A stretch of 49,211 nucleotides of DNA from Prevotella sp. CAG:1320 (GCA_000435635.1 FR882146.1:37435-86645); one strand, 5' to 3'. Positions 34,291-43,596 are shown, counted from the stretch's first letter. Made by a program: numbers and translations. The notes: generated by a model from the sequence alone, not told the origin.

Positions 34291-34370
34291 GAAACTAGTT
34301 GCGTGGCCCCACGAAACTAGTTGCGATGGCCGATGAAACAAGTTTCGTGACCCTTCGCAACTAGTTTCGT
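34291..34370. repeat. Array E: four 22-nt-spaced cgaaactagttgcg palindromes
   Basis: gaaac/gcaac starts at 34291, 34313, 34335 and 34357, 22 nt apart each time. The copies are gaaactagttgc, gaaactagttgc, gaaacaagtttc and gcaactagtttc; three carry actagt at the centre. It lies in the gene-free stretch 34142-34639 between the surface-protein remnant and radC. No other feature is supported in that stretch. Confidence 0.88.
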
Positions 34371-34639
34371 TTCCCGCCGCCTGTACATGGGCTGCCTGGG
34401 GCTTTCGTTCCCGCGAGAACGTGGAAGTAGGATTTCTTGACATTCTCCCGCGCGTCCCATGCCTGGGAATGACCCGTGCGTCACTTGTTGCCACCTTGGC
34501 GATCTCCTGTTACCCCATGATATTTCCACTGGGTCCATACTTGGACTGAAGGCGATAAACGCGAATTGTGCCAATCCGTGATTTCCATACACCTGGCGAA
34601 ACAAAAAGAAAAGATTAGTCGAAAAGTGGGATGAGAGGG

Positions 34640-35332
34640 CTATAGCAGCCCTTCCTCCATGTAGGAATAATAGCCGCTCTCGGCCACGACCACGTGGTCA
34701 AGGAAGTAAAGGCGCATGAGGTCACAGGCTTTCTTCACGCGCTGGGTCAGTTGGTTGTCCGCCCCACTGGGGTGCGGGTTGTCACTGGGATGGTTGTGAC
34801 AGAGAGCCACCACGGTGGCATTGCACAGCAAGGCCTCCTTGATGATGACGCGCACGTCTACGGAAGTCTCCGTAATGCCGCCATGGGAGATGCGTTTGCG
34901 CTTGATTACCTTGTAAGACTGGTTCATCAAGACTATCCAGGCCTCCTCCACGCTGAGGTCTTGCATCTTGGGCAGCATGTATCGGTAAATGTCTTGGGCG
35001 GAAGTGAGAGCCACGCGCTCCGCGGGCTTTTGCGCCGCACGCCGCTTTCCCAGCTCGCAAGCGGCCAGGATTGTGACGGCCTTGGCCAGTCCTATGCCCG
35101 AATAGTCCATGAGTTCCTCTATGGTGAGTTTGCCCAGGGTATTGAGATTGTTGTCGCAATCGCTCATCACCCGCTTCATCAGCTCCACGGCGCTCTCCTT
35201 GGCACTACCGGAACCGATGAGGATGGCCAACAGCTCCGCGTCGGAGAGAGCCTCGGCACCCAGCCGTTCCAGCTTCTCCCGCGGCCTGTCGTCCAGTGCC
35301 CATTGGGGAATGGGAAGTTTCTCGCTCATCAC
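34640..35332 (-). CDS. radC: RadC/YeeS-family JAB-domain protein
   Basis: The 230-residue protein has an N-terminal helix-hairpin-helix part (LERLGAEALSDAELLAILIGSG) and a C-terminal JAB metalloprotease-like domain with the zinc signature CHNHPSDNPHPSGAD (His-x-His and Ser/Asp). Named RadC for history; its biochemical role is not settled. It is the last gene of the minus-strand set efp-GT2-radC, starting 3 nt after the GT2 stop. Confidence 0.93.
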   Translation of the reverse strand: MMSEKLPIPQWALDDRPREKLERLGAEALSDAELLAILIGSGSAKESAVELMKRVMSDCDNNLNTLGKLTIEELMDYSGIGLAKAVTILAACELGKRRAAQKPAERVALTSAQDIYRYMLPKMQDLSVEEAWIVLMNQSYKVIKRKRISHGGITETSVDVRVIIKEALLCNATVVALCHNHPSDNPHPSGADNQLTQRVKKACDLMRLYFLDHVVVAESGYYSYMEEGLL

Positions 35333-35335
35333 GGC

Positions 35336-36331
35336 TTACTGGTAGAAGTTTTTCTCGTAGGCGCTGAACTCGGCCTTTCCCCTGACGCAACGCCTCCACC
35401 AGGCTTGCAGGAAACCGCAGCCATAGCCCGTGAGCTGGATAAAGGCGGCGGCGATGGAAAGGAGGCCTATCTTGGGGCTTTTCTCCTTAGCGGAAGCGTC
35501 GAGAAAAACTATCAGGGCGTAAAACAAGAGTGGCAACAAGGGCCACGGAGCGCATAAGACAAGAGCCAACAGCAACAGCGCGGCAACGCCCACGGTGAAG
35601 ACCATGGGCAGCAAATGCACCAGCTTGAGGCTGTCGGGATACTTCTTGTAAAGGTTGATACGGGCGATGCCGCTATTGAAGACTTGCCGCCAAAACTTGC
35701 GGAAGTCCGTGCGACGCTTGTGCCATACCCATGCCCCAGGGAAGAGACGGCAATGGCATCCCGCCTGGAAGATACGGATAGAGAAGTCGATATCCTCCCC
35801 GAAGCGCATACGGGAGAAGCCGCCCAGGCGCAAGTATACGTCACGGCGGATGCCCATGTTGAAGGAACGGGGATAAAACTTGTCCAGCTTCTTCTTGCCA
35901 CCGCGTATGCCGCCCGTGGTGAAGAAGGAGGTCATGGAGTAAGAGATGGCTTTTTGGATATCGGTAAACGAGGGATGGGAACAATCAGGCCCGCCAAAGG
36001 CGTCGGCGGGCTGTCGTTCCAATTCCTCACTGATAGCCTTCAGGTATCCAGGGGGCACCACCACGTCGCTGTCCAATATCAGGAGATATTCCCCCTTGGC
36101 TCTCTCCGCTCCGTAGTTGCGGCTCTGCCCTGGCCCCGAGTTAGGCTTTTCATAATAGCGCAGTTCCATCTGTCCGGCATAACGCTGGCAGACATCCCCG
36201 CAGGGAACCTGGCTGCCGTCCTCCACGACGATGACCTCGAACTCCTTCTCCTCTTGGTGGAGAAGGCTCGCCAAAAGCTCGTCTACCTCGTCGGGGCGGT
36301 TGTATACCGGAACGATGATAGAATATTTCAT
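35336..36331 (-). CDS. Family 2 glycosyltransferase with C-terminal membrane segments
   Basis: The 331-residue protein has a GT-A domain: YSIIVPVYNRPDEVDELLAS at the start, LILDSDVVVPPGYL (DxD-type, about 90-103) and the acceptor-side FGEDIDFSIRIFQAG. Two or three hydrophobic helices follow (VAALLLLALVLCAPWPLLPL and the next). It should transfer a sugar to a membrane-bound or surface acceptor. It lies 9 nt after efp. Confidence 0.9.
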   Translation of the reverse strand: MKYSIIVPVYNRPDEVDELLASLLHQEEKEFEVIVVEDGSQVPCGDVCQRYAGQMELRYYEKPNSGPGQSRNYGAERAKGEYLLILDSDVVVPPGYLKAISEELERQPADAFGGPDCSHPSFTDIQKAISYSMTSFFTTGGIRGGKKKLDKFYPRSFNMGIRRDVYLRLGGFSRMRFGEDIDFSIRIFQAGCHCRLFPGAWVWHKRRTDFRKFWRQVFNSGIARINLYKKYPDSLKLVHLLPMVFTVGVAALLLLALVLCAPWPLLPLLFYALIVFLDASAKEKSPKIGLLSIAAAFIQLTGYGCGFLQAWWRRCVRGKAEFSAYEKNFYQ

Positions 36332-36340
36332 CCCGTGGGA

Positions 36341-36907
36341 TTACTCAGTTACACGACCCAGATAGCTGCCGTCGCGGGTGTCTACCTGAATGGTCTCGCC
36401 CTCGTTGACGAAAAGGGGCACGCGCACGGTGGCTCCGCTCTCCAGGGTGGCGGGCTTGGTGGCGTTGGTAGCGGTATTTCCCTTCACGCCAGGTTCGCTG
36501 TGGGTAATCTTCAAGGTGGTCTTCACGGGCATCTCGGCCAACAGGATGGTGCCATCGGAAGTATCGGTCACCACTTCCACCACGTCGCCTTCCTTCATGT
36601 ATTCAACGCCCGTGATGAGATGCTTGGCGATAGGTATCTGCTCAAAGGTCTCCTGGTTCATGAAGATGTAACCCGTGGGATCCTCATAGAGATATTGATA
36701 AGGGCGACGCTCCACGCGAACGTCCTCCAGCTTGAAGCCAATCTGGAAGGTGCGCTCCAGTACGCGGCCGTCGGCTACGTTCTTCAACTTGGTGATCATG
36801 ACAGTGTTGCCTTTGCCTGGCTTCCTGTGCTGGAAGTCGATACAAGTCCAAATCTTGCCATCCATGCGGATGCAAGTGCCGATTTTGATTTCTTGTGAGT
36901 TGATCAT
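36341..36907 (-). CDS. efp: Elongation factor P
   Basis: EF-P relieves ribosome stalling at polyproline. The 188-residue protein has the three-domain EF-P sequence, with the loop HRKPGKGNTVM near residues 27-37, in which Lys32 is the position modified in other bacteria, and the C-terminal domain signature VKGNTATNATKPATLESGA. A full consensus promoter lies upstream. It leads the operon with the glycosyltransferase and radC. Confidence 0.95.
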   Translation of the reverse strand: MINSQEIKIGTCIRMDGKIWTCIDFQHRKPGKGNTVMITKLKNVADGRVLERTFQIGFKLEDVRVERRPYQYLYEDPTGYIFMNQETFEQIPIAKHLITGVEYMKEGDVVEVVTDTSDGTILLAEMPVKTTLKITHSEPGVKGNTATNATKPATLESGATVRVPLFVNEGETIQVDTRDGSYLGRVTE

Positions 36908-36971
36908 AATGTTATCTATGCTATATGTTTATATGTAATAGACGCTTGCCAAAAAGCCTTGAAAGCGGGTG

Positions 36972-37002
36972 CAAATTTACCGCAAATTCTCCAAAACACA
37001 AA
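36972..37002 (-). promoter_or_regulatory. Promoter of efp
   Basis: On the minus strand TTTG (36999-37002), 19 nt, TAAATTTG (36972-36979). The transcript would have a leader of about 60 nt. Confidence 0.75.
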
Positions 37003-37050
37003 GCAAAAGCCACAAAAACGTAAATATTTCAGCTAAATTTACGGGTTTTC

Positions 37051-37081
37051 TTTGTTGTTTCGAAAAATATGCGTAATTTTG
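37051..37081 (+). promoter_or_regulatory. Promoter of rpmH
   Basis: TTTG (37051-37054), 19 nt, TAATTTTG (37074-37081), an exact consensus match 70 nt before the rpmH ATG. Confidence 0.8.
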
Positions 37082-37150
37082 CAGCCCAAATGGAACCGCC
37101 GAGAGGCTTCCATGAAGACAGCCATTAATAATTAAACGAGACATATAAAA

Positions 37151-37306
37151 ATGAAAAGAACATTTCAGCCCCACAATCGCCGTCGGGTCAACAAGCATGG
37201 TTTCCGCGAGCGTATGTCGACCAAGAACGGTCGCCGAGTATTGGCTTCTCGCCGTGCGCATGGCCGCAAGAAGTTAACCGTTTCCGACGAGCATCACGGA
37301 AAATAA
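37151..37306 (+). CDS. rpmH: 50S ribosomal protein L34
   Basis: The 51-residue, Arg/Lys-rich protein begins [18 protein letters not shown] and contains [22 protein letters not shown], the diagnostic L34 sequence (two overlapping pieces). It is slightly longer than usual at the C-terminus (TVSDEHHGK), as in other Bacteroidetes. It has its own promoter and terminator. Confidence 0.97.
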   Translation: MKRTFQPHNRRRVNKHGFRERMSTKNGRRVLASRRAHGRKKLTVSDEHHGK

Positions 37307-37343
37307 TCCGACGCGAAAAGGCCTTCAGGCCACAAGTCATAGG

Positions 37344-37375
37344 GCAGCAGAGAAGAATCTTTGCTGCTTTTTGTT
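37344..37375 (+). terminator. Terminator of rpmH
   Basis: gcagcagag (37344-37352) pairs with ctttgctgc (37359-37367) and is followed by ttttt. Confidence 0.8.
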
Positions 37376-37415
37376 TGTTTTTTACTCTTTTCTTTCCAGT
37401 GTCAAGCGAAATGAT

Positions 37416-37423
37416 TACCTTTG
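37416..37423 (+). promoter_or_regulatory. -7 box for the PASTA-rluD-ddl gene set
   Basis: TACCTTTG matches TAnnTTTG; TTTC at 37393-37396 stands at the right distance for the -33 box. The box ends 10 nt before an ATG at 37433 that opens a three-codon reading frame overlapping the PASTA gene start. Confidence 0.6.
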
Positions 37424-37440
37424 CGAAATAATATGAGCAA

Positions 37441-38142
37441 ATGACACCATCTGAGTTTTTCAACAAGTTCAAGAGTTGGTTCCTCTGGGGAAACCTGTTG
37501 GCGATGGCGCTGGTGATAGTGCTGTTGAGCGTGGGCGTAAAGTTCGGACTGGATCTCTACACGCATCACGGAGAGGAAGTGATAGTGCCTAACGTGCTGC
37601 GAAAGTCTTCCACAGACGCCCAGCGACTGCTCACCCAAGCAGGCCTCAACGTGATGGTAGTAGACACGGCTTATGCCAAGACCATGCCCGAGGACTGCGT
37701 ATTGCAGCAAGTGCCTGACGGAGGAGCGAAGGTGAAATCTGGCCGCACCATCTATCTGACGGTAAATTCTTCCCGCACACCTACCCGCACCATCCCTGAC
37801 ATTATAGACAACAGCTCTTTGCGCGAGGCTATGGCCAGGTTGACGGCCATGGGATTCAAGGTGGGCAACCCCGTGTTCGTGACTGGAGAAGCCGACTGGG
37901 TGTATGGCATCTTGGTAAACGGACGCCACGTGAACGCTGGAGACAAGGTGCCCGTGGAAGCGACTCTTATCATACAGGTAGGAAATGGGGAAATAGCCAC
38001 CGAAGACTCCGTGGCCTACGTAGAGCCTGTATACGAGGGGGAGAGCGAGGAGCAGAGTGGCATCATCATGGGGGCTGACGGAGGAGAAGATGACTTCGAG
38101 GTGGTGGAAGGCACCCAAGGGGAGGCAACCACGATAGAATAA
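37441..38142 (+). CDS. PASTA-domain membrane protein
   Basis: The 233-residue protein has one N-terminal membrane helix (ALVIVLLSVGVKFGL, about 21-35), two to three PASTA repeats (for example VPNVLRKSSTDAQRLLTQAG, IPDIIDNSSLREAMARLTAM) and an acidic tail. PASTA domains bind peptidoglycan fragments; alone, without a kinase, they are common in Bacteroidetes next to rluD and ddl, as here. It is the first of six co-directional genes. Confidence 0.88.
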   Translation: MTPSEFFNKFKSWFLWGNLLAMALVIVLLSVGVKFGLDLYTHHGEEVIVPNVLRKSSTDAQRLLTQAGLNVMVVDTAYAKTMPEDCVLQQVPDGGAKVKSGRTIYLTVNSSRTPTRTIPDIIDNSSLREAMARLTAMGFKVGNPVFVTGEADWVYGILVNGRHVNAGDKVPVEATLIIQVGNGEIATEDSVAYVEPVYEGESEEQSGIIMGADGGEDDFEVVEGTQGEATTIE

Positions 38143-38167
38143 AAGCCCCTTACACACATTATATATT

Positions 38168-39265
38168 ATGGTATACGATAGCATTGACATAGACGAGGAA
38201 TTGGAGCAAGACGGGATGGAAAACTTGCCCGCCGAAGGAGATGAGCAGGGGCTCTACGAACACTGGAAAGTGGAAGTGGACCCAGGGCAGGCTTCCGTGC
38301 GCATAGACAAGTTCTTGGCCGAGCGCAACCCCCACTCCAGCCGCAATCGCATACAGGCAGCCGCCGAGGCGGGGTATATCCACGTCAACGGGAAGCCCGT
38401 GAAAAGCAATTACAAAATAAGACCCAACGATGTCATCACGCTAATGCTGGACAGGCCAAAGCACGACACGAGCATCGTGGCGGAAGATATTCCGCTGGAC
38501 ATCGCCTATGAGGACGACCAACTGATGGTGGTCAATAAACCCGCGGGAATGGTGGTTCATCCCGGAGCGGGCAATTTCACGGGCACGCTTATCAACGCCG
38601 TGGCCTGGCACCTGAAAGATTTAGCCTCCTTTGATCCCAATGACCCCGAGGTGGGACTGGTACACCGCATAGACAAAGACACCAGTGGATTGTTGGTGGT
38701 GGCCAAGACCCCGGAAGCCAAGACCAAACTGGGCAAACAGTTTTTCGAGAAAAACACCCATCGCTGTTATCACGCTTTGGTATGGGGGCACTTCACCGAG
38801 GAAGAAGGACGAATAGAAGGCAATATCACCCGGGATCCCAAGGACAGACTGCGCATGACCGTAACTTCTCCCGACAGCGGTATAGGCAAGCCCGCCGTCA
38901 CGCACTACCGAGTGTTGGAACGCTTTGGATACACCACACTGCTGGAATGCGTTTTGGAGACTGGACGAACCCACCAGATAAGAGCCCACATGAAACATAT
39001 AGGGCATCCCCTATTCGGTGACGAGCGTTATGGAGGCACCGAGATACTGCGTGGCCAGAGAAGCAGCACCTACAAGGCTTTCATACAGAATTGCTTCAAG
39101 CTATGTCCCCGTCAAGCCTTGCATGCCAAGACCTTGGGATTTAAGCATCCCGTAACGGGAGAACAAATGGACTTCGACAGTCCACTACCCTCAGACTTCG
39201 CCGCTTTGCTGGATAAGTGGCGGGCATATATCAAGGGTACGACACAAGACACTTTCGCTGAATAA
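38168..39265 (+). CDS. RluD-family 23S rRNA pseudouridine synthase
   Basis: The 365-residue protein has an S4 domain (RIDKFLAERNPHSSRNRIQAA, two pieces about 44-64) and the RluA/RluD catalytic domain with HRIDKDTSGLLVVAK (about 164-178), in which the Asp is the nucleophile, and GRTHQIRAHMKHIGHPLFGD. It should form pseudouridines in 23S rRNA. The N-terminal acidic extension of about 35 residues is longer than in E. coli. It is preceded by an acattatatattat stretch rather than a Shine-Dalgarno. Confidence 0.92.
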   Translation: MVYDSIDIDEELEQDGMENLPAEGDEQGLYEHWKVEVDPGQASVRIDKFLAERNPHSSRNRIQAAAEAGYIHVNGKPVKSNYKIRPNDVITLMLDRPKHDTSIVAEDIPLDIAYEDDQLMVVNKPAGMVVHPGAGNFTGTLINAVAWHLKDLASFDPNDPEVGLVHRIDKDTSGLLVVAKTPEAKTKLGKQFFEKNTHRCYHALVWGHFTEEEGRIEGNITRDPKDRLRMTVTSPDSGIGKPAVTHYRVLERFGYTTLLECVLETGRTHQIRAHMKHIGHPLFGDERYGGTEILRGQRSSTYKAFIQNCFKLCPRQALHAKTLGFKHPVTGEQMDFDSPLPSDFAALLDKWRAYIKGTTQDTFAE

Positions 39266-39285
39266 TACACCTTATTTGAGAAATA

Positions 39286-40281
39286 ATGGAAAACCAAAAC
39301 AGGACAATAGCCATCGTTTGCGGTGGTGACTCTTCAGAGCATGATGTCTCCTTGCGCTCCGCACAAGGGCTCTACTCTTTCTTCGATAAGCAAAAGTATA
39401 ACGTATACGTGGTAGACGTAAAAGGAACGGACTGGCACGTAGACTTGCCCAATGGGGACATAGCCCCCATCGACAAGAACGACTTTTCATTCATGCTAGA
39501 CGGGAAGCGCGTCTATTTTGACTACGCCTATATCACCATCCATGGTGCCCCTGGGGAAAATGGAGTGATGCAGGGATACTTTGACCTCATCCACCTGCCT
39601 TACTCCACTAGCGGGGTGTTGGTGGAGGCATTGACTTTCAACAAGTACGTGCTCAACAATTACCTGCGTTCCTTTGGCGTGAAGGTGGCCGACAGCATCC
39701 TTTTACGCCGCGGCGACACTTACGATGAGCAAGAGATAGAACAGCGTATTGGCATGCCTTGCTTCGTGAAGCCCGCCGCCGATGGCAGCAGCTTTGGCGT
39801 ATCAAAGGTGAAGAACGCCGACCAACTGGCTCCAGCCTTGAGAGTGGCTTTCATGGAGAGTGACGAGGTGATGGTGGAAAGCCTATTGCAAGGCACCGAG
39901 ATATCCCAAGGCGTCTATAAGGTAAAAGGGAAAAGCGTAGTGCTACCCGCTACCGAGGTTGTAACCAATAATGAGTTCTTTGACTACGACGCCAAATACA
40001 ACGGACAAGTAAAAGAGATTACACCAGCTCGCCTTAGTCCAGAGACCGCACAGCGAGTGGCCGAGGAGACCAGCAAGATTTACGACTTACTTCACGTGAA
40101 CGGCATCATCCGGGTGGACTATATCATCTCAAAGGATACCAATGGCAACGATGTCATCAACATGCTTGAAGTAAACACCACACCAGGCATGACCGCCACC
40201 AGTTTTATACCCCAACAAGTGAAAGCCGCGGGACTGGACATGGGCACCGTGCTCGCCGAGATAGTGGAGAACCAGTTCTAG
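39286..40281 (+). CDS. ddl: D-alanine--D-alanine ligase
   Basis: Ddl makes the D-Ala-D-Ala dipeptide for peptidoglycan. The 331-residue ATP-grasp enzyme starts IAIVCGGDSSEHDVSLRSAQ and has GENGVMQGYFDLIHLPYSTSG, FVKPAADGSSFGVSKV and NMLEVNTTPGMTATSF, all typical. It lies in a row of cell-envelope and translation genes. The neighbour PASTA gene fits a cell-wall theme. Confidence 0.95.
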   Translation: MENQNRTIAIVCGGDSSEHDVSLRSAQGLYSFFDKQKYNVYVVDVKGTDWHVDLPNGDIAPIDKNDFSFMLDGKRVYFDYAYITIHGAPGENGVMQGYFDLIHLPYSTSGVLVEALTFNKYVLNNYLRSFGVKVADSILLRRGDTYDEQEIEQRIGMPCFVKPAADGSSFGVSKVKNADQLAPALRVAFMESDEVMVESLLQGTEISQGVYKVKGKSVVLPATEVVTNNEFFDYDAKYNGQVKEITPARLSPETAQRVAEETSKIYDLLHVNGIIRVDYIISKDTNGNDVINMLEVNTTPGMTATSFIPQQVKAAGLDMGTVLAEIVENQF

Positions 40282-40333
40282 TCCGCACTTTATTATATTA
40301 TATATAGAAACCCAACCTTAGCACCTACCATCC

Positions 40334-41491
40334 ATGACTATACCACAAGAGTTTGACGAGATACGCCCTTTTGAGGCGGAAGATTTGCCCGCGGCATTCG
40401 AGCGGCTAAGTCAACAAGCACAGTTCCAAGCCGTATTGGCTTACATCTATCCCCATGTGCCTTTCCAAGCCTTGATGGAAAAGATGAAAAACTGCCATTC
40501 AGGCCTGGAGTTCCAAAAAACTTTCTGCTACGACTTCATCAATGAGTTGCTGGCAAAGGCCGCCAAGCAATGTGATATGTGTTGCGACGCATTGGACATC
40601 AATGGCCGCTACACCTTTATCAGTAACCACCGTGATATCGTGCTCGACTCCGCGCTGCTCTCCAAGTTCCTTTTAGACGCGGGATTCTCAACTACTTGCG
40701 AAATAGCCATAGGCGACAATCTCTTGGCCCTGCCTTGGGTAAAAGACTTGGTGAGAGTCAACAAATCGTTTATCGTGGAAAGGGGATTGCCCATGAGGCA
40801 GATGCTATCCGCCAGCAAGCGACTTTCTGGATACATGCATTTCGCCATCAACAAAAAGCATGAGAATATCTGGATAGCCCAACGGGAAGGAAGGGCAAAG
40901 GACAGCGACGACAGAACACAGGAGGCCGTGCTTAAGATGATGGCCATGAGTGGTGAAGGAAGCGTGGTGGAAAGACTGATGGAACTCCACCTGGCTCCTC
41001 TCAGCATCAGCTATGAATATGACCCCTGCGACTACTTGAAAGCAAAAGAGTTCCAACTGAAGAGGGATATTCCTGGATGGAAGAAGTCCGCGGCCGATGA
41101 CGTGCTGAGCATGAAGACGGGCATCTTAGGATACAAGGGCAATATACATTACCACGTGGCTCCCTGCATAGACAACTTCTTGGCCAATATAAATCCCGCT
41201 ACGCCCAAGACAGACCTGTATATGATTATCGCCAAACATATTGACCAAGAGATACATCGCCACTATCGGCTTTATGCCAATAATTACGTGGCGCTCGACC
41301 TCTTGGAAGGCACCGATACCTATGCCTGCCATTATACACAGGAAGAGAAGGAGGCCTTCGAGAAATACGTTGAAGAGCGCATTGGCATGGTGGACTTGGA
41401 GAACAAGGACGATGCGTTCCTGAGAGAACGCATCCTTACCATGTATGCCAATCCCGCACGCAACTATCTCTTGGCCACTCATCAAAAGTAG
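40334..41491 (+). CDS. Acyltransferase-like protein (PlsB/PlsC-type motif)
   Basis: The 385-residue protein has a glycerol-phosphate-acyltransferase-like motif, FISNHRDIVLDSALL (about 95-109), and a later IAQREGRAKDSDD stretch that resembles the PlsC EGTR block. No membrane helix is obvious. It is probably a lipid acyltransferase working at the membrane; the acceptor is unknown. I am sure of the superfamily but not of the reaction. Confidence 0.78.
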   Translation: MTIPQEFDEIRPFEAEDLPAAFERLSQQAQFQAVLAYIYPHVPFQALMEKMKNCHSGLEFQKTFCYDFINELLAKAAKQCDMCCDALDINGRYTFISNHRDIVLDSALLSKFLLDAGFSTTCEIAIGDNLLALPWVKDLVRVNKSFIVERGLPMRQMLSASKRLSGYMHFAINKKHENIWIAQREGRAKDSDDRTQEAVLKMMAMSGEGSVVERLMELHLAPLSISYEYDPCDYLKAKEFQLKRDIPGWKKSAADDVLSMKTGILGYKGNIHYHVAPCIDNFLANINPATPKTDLYMIIAKHIDQEIHRHYRLYANNYVALDLLEGTDTYACHYTQEEKEAFEKYVEERIGMVDLENKDDAFLRERILTMYANPARNYLLATHQK

Positions 41492-41528
41492 GTCGCCCAT
41501 ATACATTATATATATAATAAAAAGCGAC

Positions 41529-42590
41529 ATGCGACACTCGCCAAAGATACCTTCAGGATACAGAATGCCCGCTGAATGGCATAGGCAAAGCGGCATCCAG
41601 CTGGCATGGCCCCAGGCAGGAATGGACTGGCAGCCCTATCTGGAAGAGATTAGACAAACTTACCTGGAGCTGATAGAAGCCATCACGCCTCACGAGCCCG
41701 TGCTGCTAGGCACGGAAGACATCAAGGCTACTCGCCAATACCTCTCCACCTATTTAAGCGAAGAGACGCTGAGGCAGGTAAGATTGGCTGAGTGTCCACA
41801 CAACGACACCTGGGCCAGGGACTTTGGCATGATTACCCTGCTCAGTGAAGAGGGGCAACCATTATTGTTGGACTTTCGTTTCAACGGATGGGGGGAGAAA
41901 TTCCACGCTGAACTGGACAACCTCTCCAGCGAGCGTTACTTCGCCCAAGAACTTTTATATGGTCACCGAGTGGATTGTTTGGACTTGATCTTGGAAGGAG
42001 GCAGCATAGAAAGCGATGGCCATGGAACCATCTTCACCACGGCGCAATGTTTGTTGGCCCCCAACAGGAACCAGCCTCTCACCCAAAATGACATAGAGCG
42101 GGAATTGCTCTACAGGCTAGGCGCGCGACGAATAATATGGCTCCATCATGGCACACTCATAGGAGACGATACCGACGGGCACATAGACACCACAGTGCGC
42201 ACGGCTCCCAATGACACTTTGCTTTACGTGAAATGTGAGGATACGGCAGACCCGCAATATGAAGACTTCCTTGCCTTAGAGAGAGAGCTACGGCAATTGC
42301 GAAACCTGGAAGGGAAGCCCTATCGGCTAATCCCCCTTCCCATGCCAAAGGAAATTCACTTCGATGGGGAACGCCTGCCTGCCACCTACGCCAACTTCCT
42401 GGTAATCAATGGAGCCGTCATCGTGCCTGCCTATGGACAACCAGACCATGATACCCTGGCCATGGAGCGCGTCGCGGAAGCATTCCCTGGCAGGCAGATA
42501 GTGGGTGTCGACGCGCAAATCATCGTGCGGCAGCACGGCTCTATACATTGCCTTACCATGCAATACCCCGTAGGCGTATTGCGCATATAA
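41529..42590 (+). CDS. aguA: Agmatine deiminase
   Basis: The enzyme converts agmatine to N-carbamoylputrescine and ammonia. The 353-residue protein has the peptidylarginine-deiminase-type fold with GYRMPAEWHRQSGIQLAWP, CPHNDTWARDFGMI, LEGGSIESDGHGTIFTT, GDDTDGHIDT and a C-terminal HGSIHCLTMQYP in which Cys is the nucleophile. It is directly followed by aguB, so both steps from agmatine to putrescine are present. ATG 41529 is chosen by family alignment. Confidence 0.92.
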   Translation: MRHSPKIPSGYRMPAEWHRQSGIQLAWPQAGMDWQPYLEEIRQTYLELIEAITPHEPVLLGTEDIKATRQYLSTYLSEETLRQVRLAECPHNDTWARDFGMITLLSEEGQPLLLDFRFNGWGEKFHAELDNLSSERYFAQELLYGHRVDCLDLILEGGSIESDGHGTIFTTAQCLLAPNRNQPLTQNDIERELLYRLGARRIIWLHHGTLIGDDTDGHIDTTVRTAPNDTLLYVKCEDTADPQYEDFLALERELRQLRNLEGKPYRLIPLPMPKEIHFDGERLPATYANFLVINGAVIVPAYGQPDHDTLAMERVAEAFPGRQIVGVDAQIIVRQHGSIHCLTMQYPVGVLRI

Positions 42591-42613
42591 GCTTTCTACA
42601 CATATTATATATC

Positions 42614-43501
42614 ATGGAGAAAATCATCAAACTGGGCTATCTGCAGCAACACAATACCGCTTCCAAGGAGGACAATACGCGGAGGCTAGCCGAAGGCATC
42701 TCGGATTTAGCCAAGCAAGGAGCCAATCTCATCGTGTTGCAAGAATTGCACAATACGCTCTACTTCTGCCAAGAAGAGAATGTCAACTACTTCGATCTGG
42801 CAGAACCCATCCCCGGACCCAGCACATCGCTTTACGCAGACCTGGCACGCGAGCATAGCGTGGTTATCGTCACCTCGCTTTTCGAACGCAGAGCGGCGGG
42901 GCTCTATCATAACACCGCGGTTGTAATAGACTCTGACGGCTCCATAGCGGGGAAATACCGCAAGATGCACATCCCTGATGATCCCGCTTACTACGAGAAG
43001 TTCTATTTCACCCCAGGCGACCTGGGCTTTCATCCCATCCCCACCTCACTGGGCAAGTTAGGAGTGCTCGTTTGTTGGGACCAGTGGTATCCCGAGGCCG
43101 CCAGGCTAATGGCTCTGCAAGGAGCGGAGATACTTATCTACCCTACAGCCATAGGCTACGAGAGCAGTGACACCATAGAAGAACAGCAACGACAGAGAGA
43201 GGCGTGGACAACCGTAATGCGAGGACACGCTGTTGCCAACGGACTGCCCGTGATAGCTGTCAATCGAGTGGGACACGAGCCTGACCCCAGCAACCGCACG
43301 GGTGGCATACAATTTTGGGGAAGCAGTTTCGTGGCCGGGCCACAGGGAGAAATAATATGCCGCTCCTCTGACAACGAGGAAGACCTTCGGCTAGTAGAGC
43401 TAGACTTGGGACATGGGGAAAACGTAAGACGCTGGTGGCCTTTTTTGCGCGACCGCCGCATAGAGGAATATGGCGATATTACCCGGCGTTTTATCGACTA
43501 G
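42614..43501 (+). CDS. aguB: N-carbamoylputrescine amidohydrolase
   Basis: The enzyme hydrolyses N-carbamoylputrescine to putrescine, CO2 and ammonia. The 295-residue nitrilase-superfamily protein shows the Glu-Lys-Cys triad: LIVLQELHNTLYFCQ (Glu), KYRKMHIPDDPAYYEKFYF (Lys) and GVLVCWDQWYPEAARLM (Cys). Spacing to aguA is 23 nt with a TA-rich stretch between. A strong terminator follows at 43557. Confidence 0.94.
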   Translation: MEKIIKLGYLQQHNTASKEDNTRRLAEGISDLAKQGANLIVLQELHNTLYFCQEENVNYFDLAEPIPGPSTSLYADLAREHSVVIVTSLFERRAAGLYHNTAVVIDSDGSIAGKYRKMHIPDDPAYYEKFYFTPGDLGFHPIPTSLGKLGVLVCWDQWYPEAARLMALQGAEILIYPTAIGYESSDTIEEQQRQREAWTTVMRGHAVANGLPVIAVNRVGHEPDPSNRTGGIQFWGSSFVAGPQGEIICRSSDNEEDLRLVELDLGHGENVRRWWPFLRDRRIEEYGDITRRFID

Positions 43502-43556
43502 CCATACGCCAAGACACCACATCCCAAGACAATGGTCTCATGGGGAAACACCATCA

Positions 43557-43596
43557 ATCGCCACTCCTGGCCCATGCCAGGGGTGGCGATTTTCTC
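43557..43596 (+). terminator. Terminator after aguB
   Basis: atcgccactcctggc (43557-43571) pairs with gccaggggtggcgat (43576-43590) with one wobble and a 4-nt loop, followed by tttctc. Confidence 0.85.
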
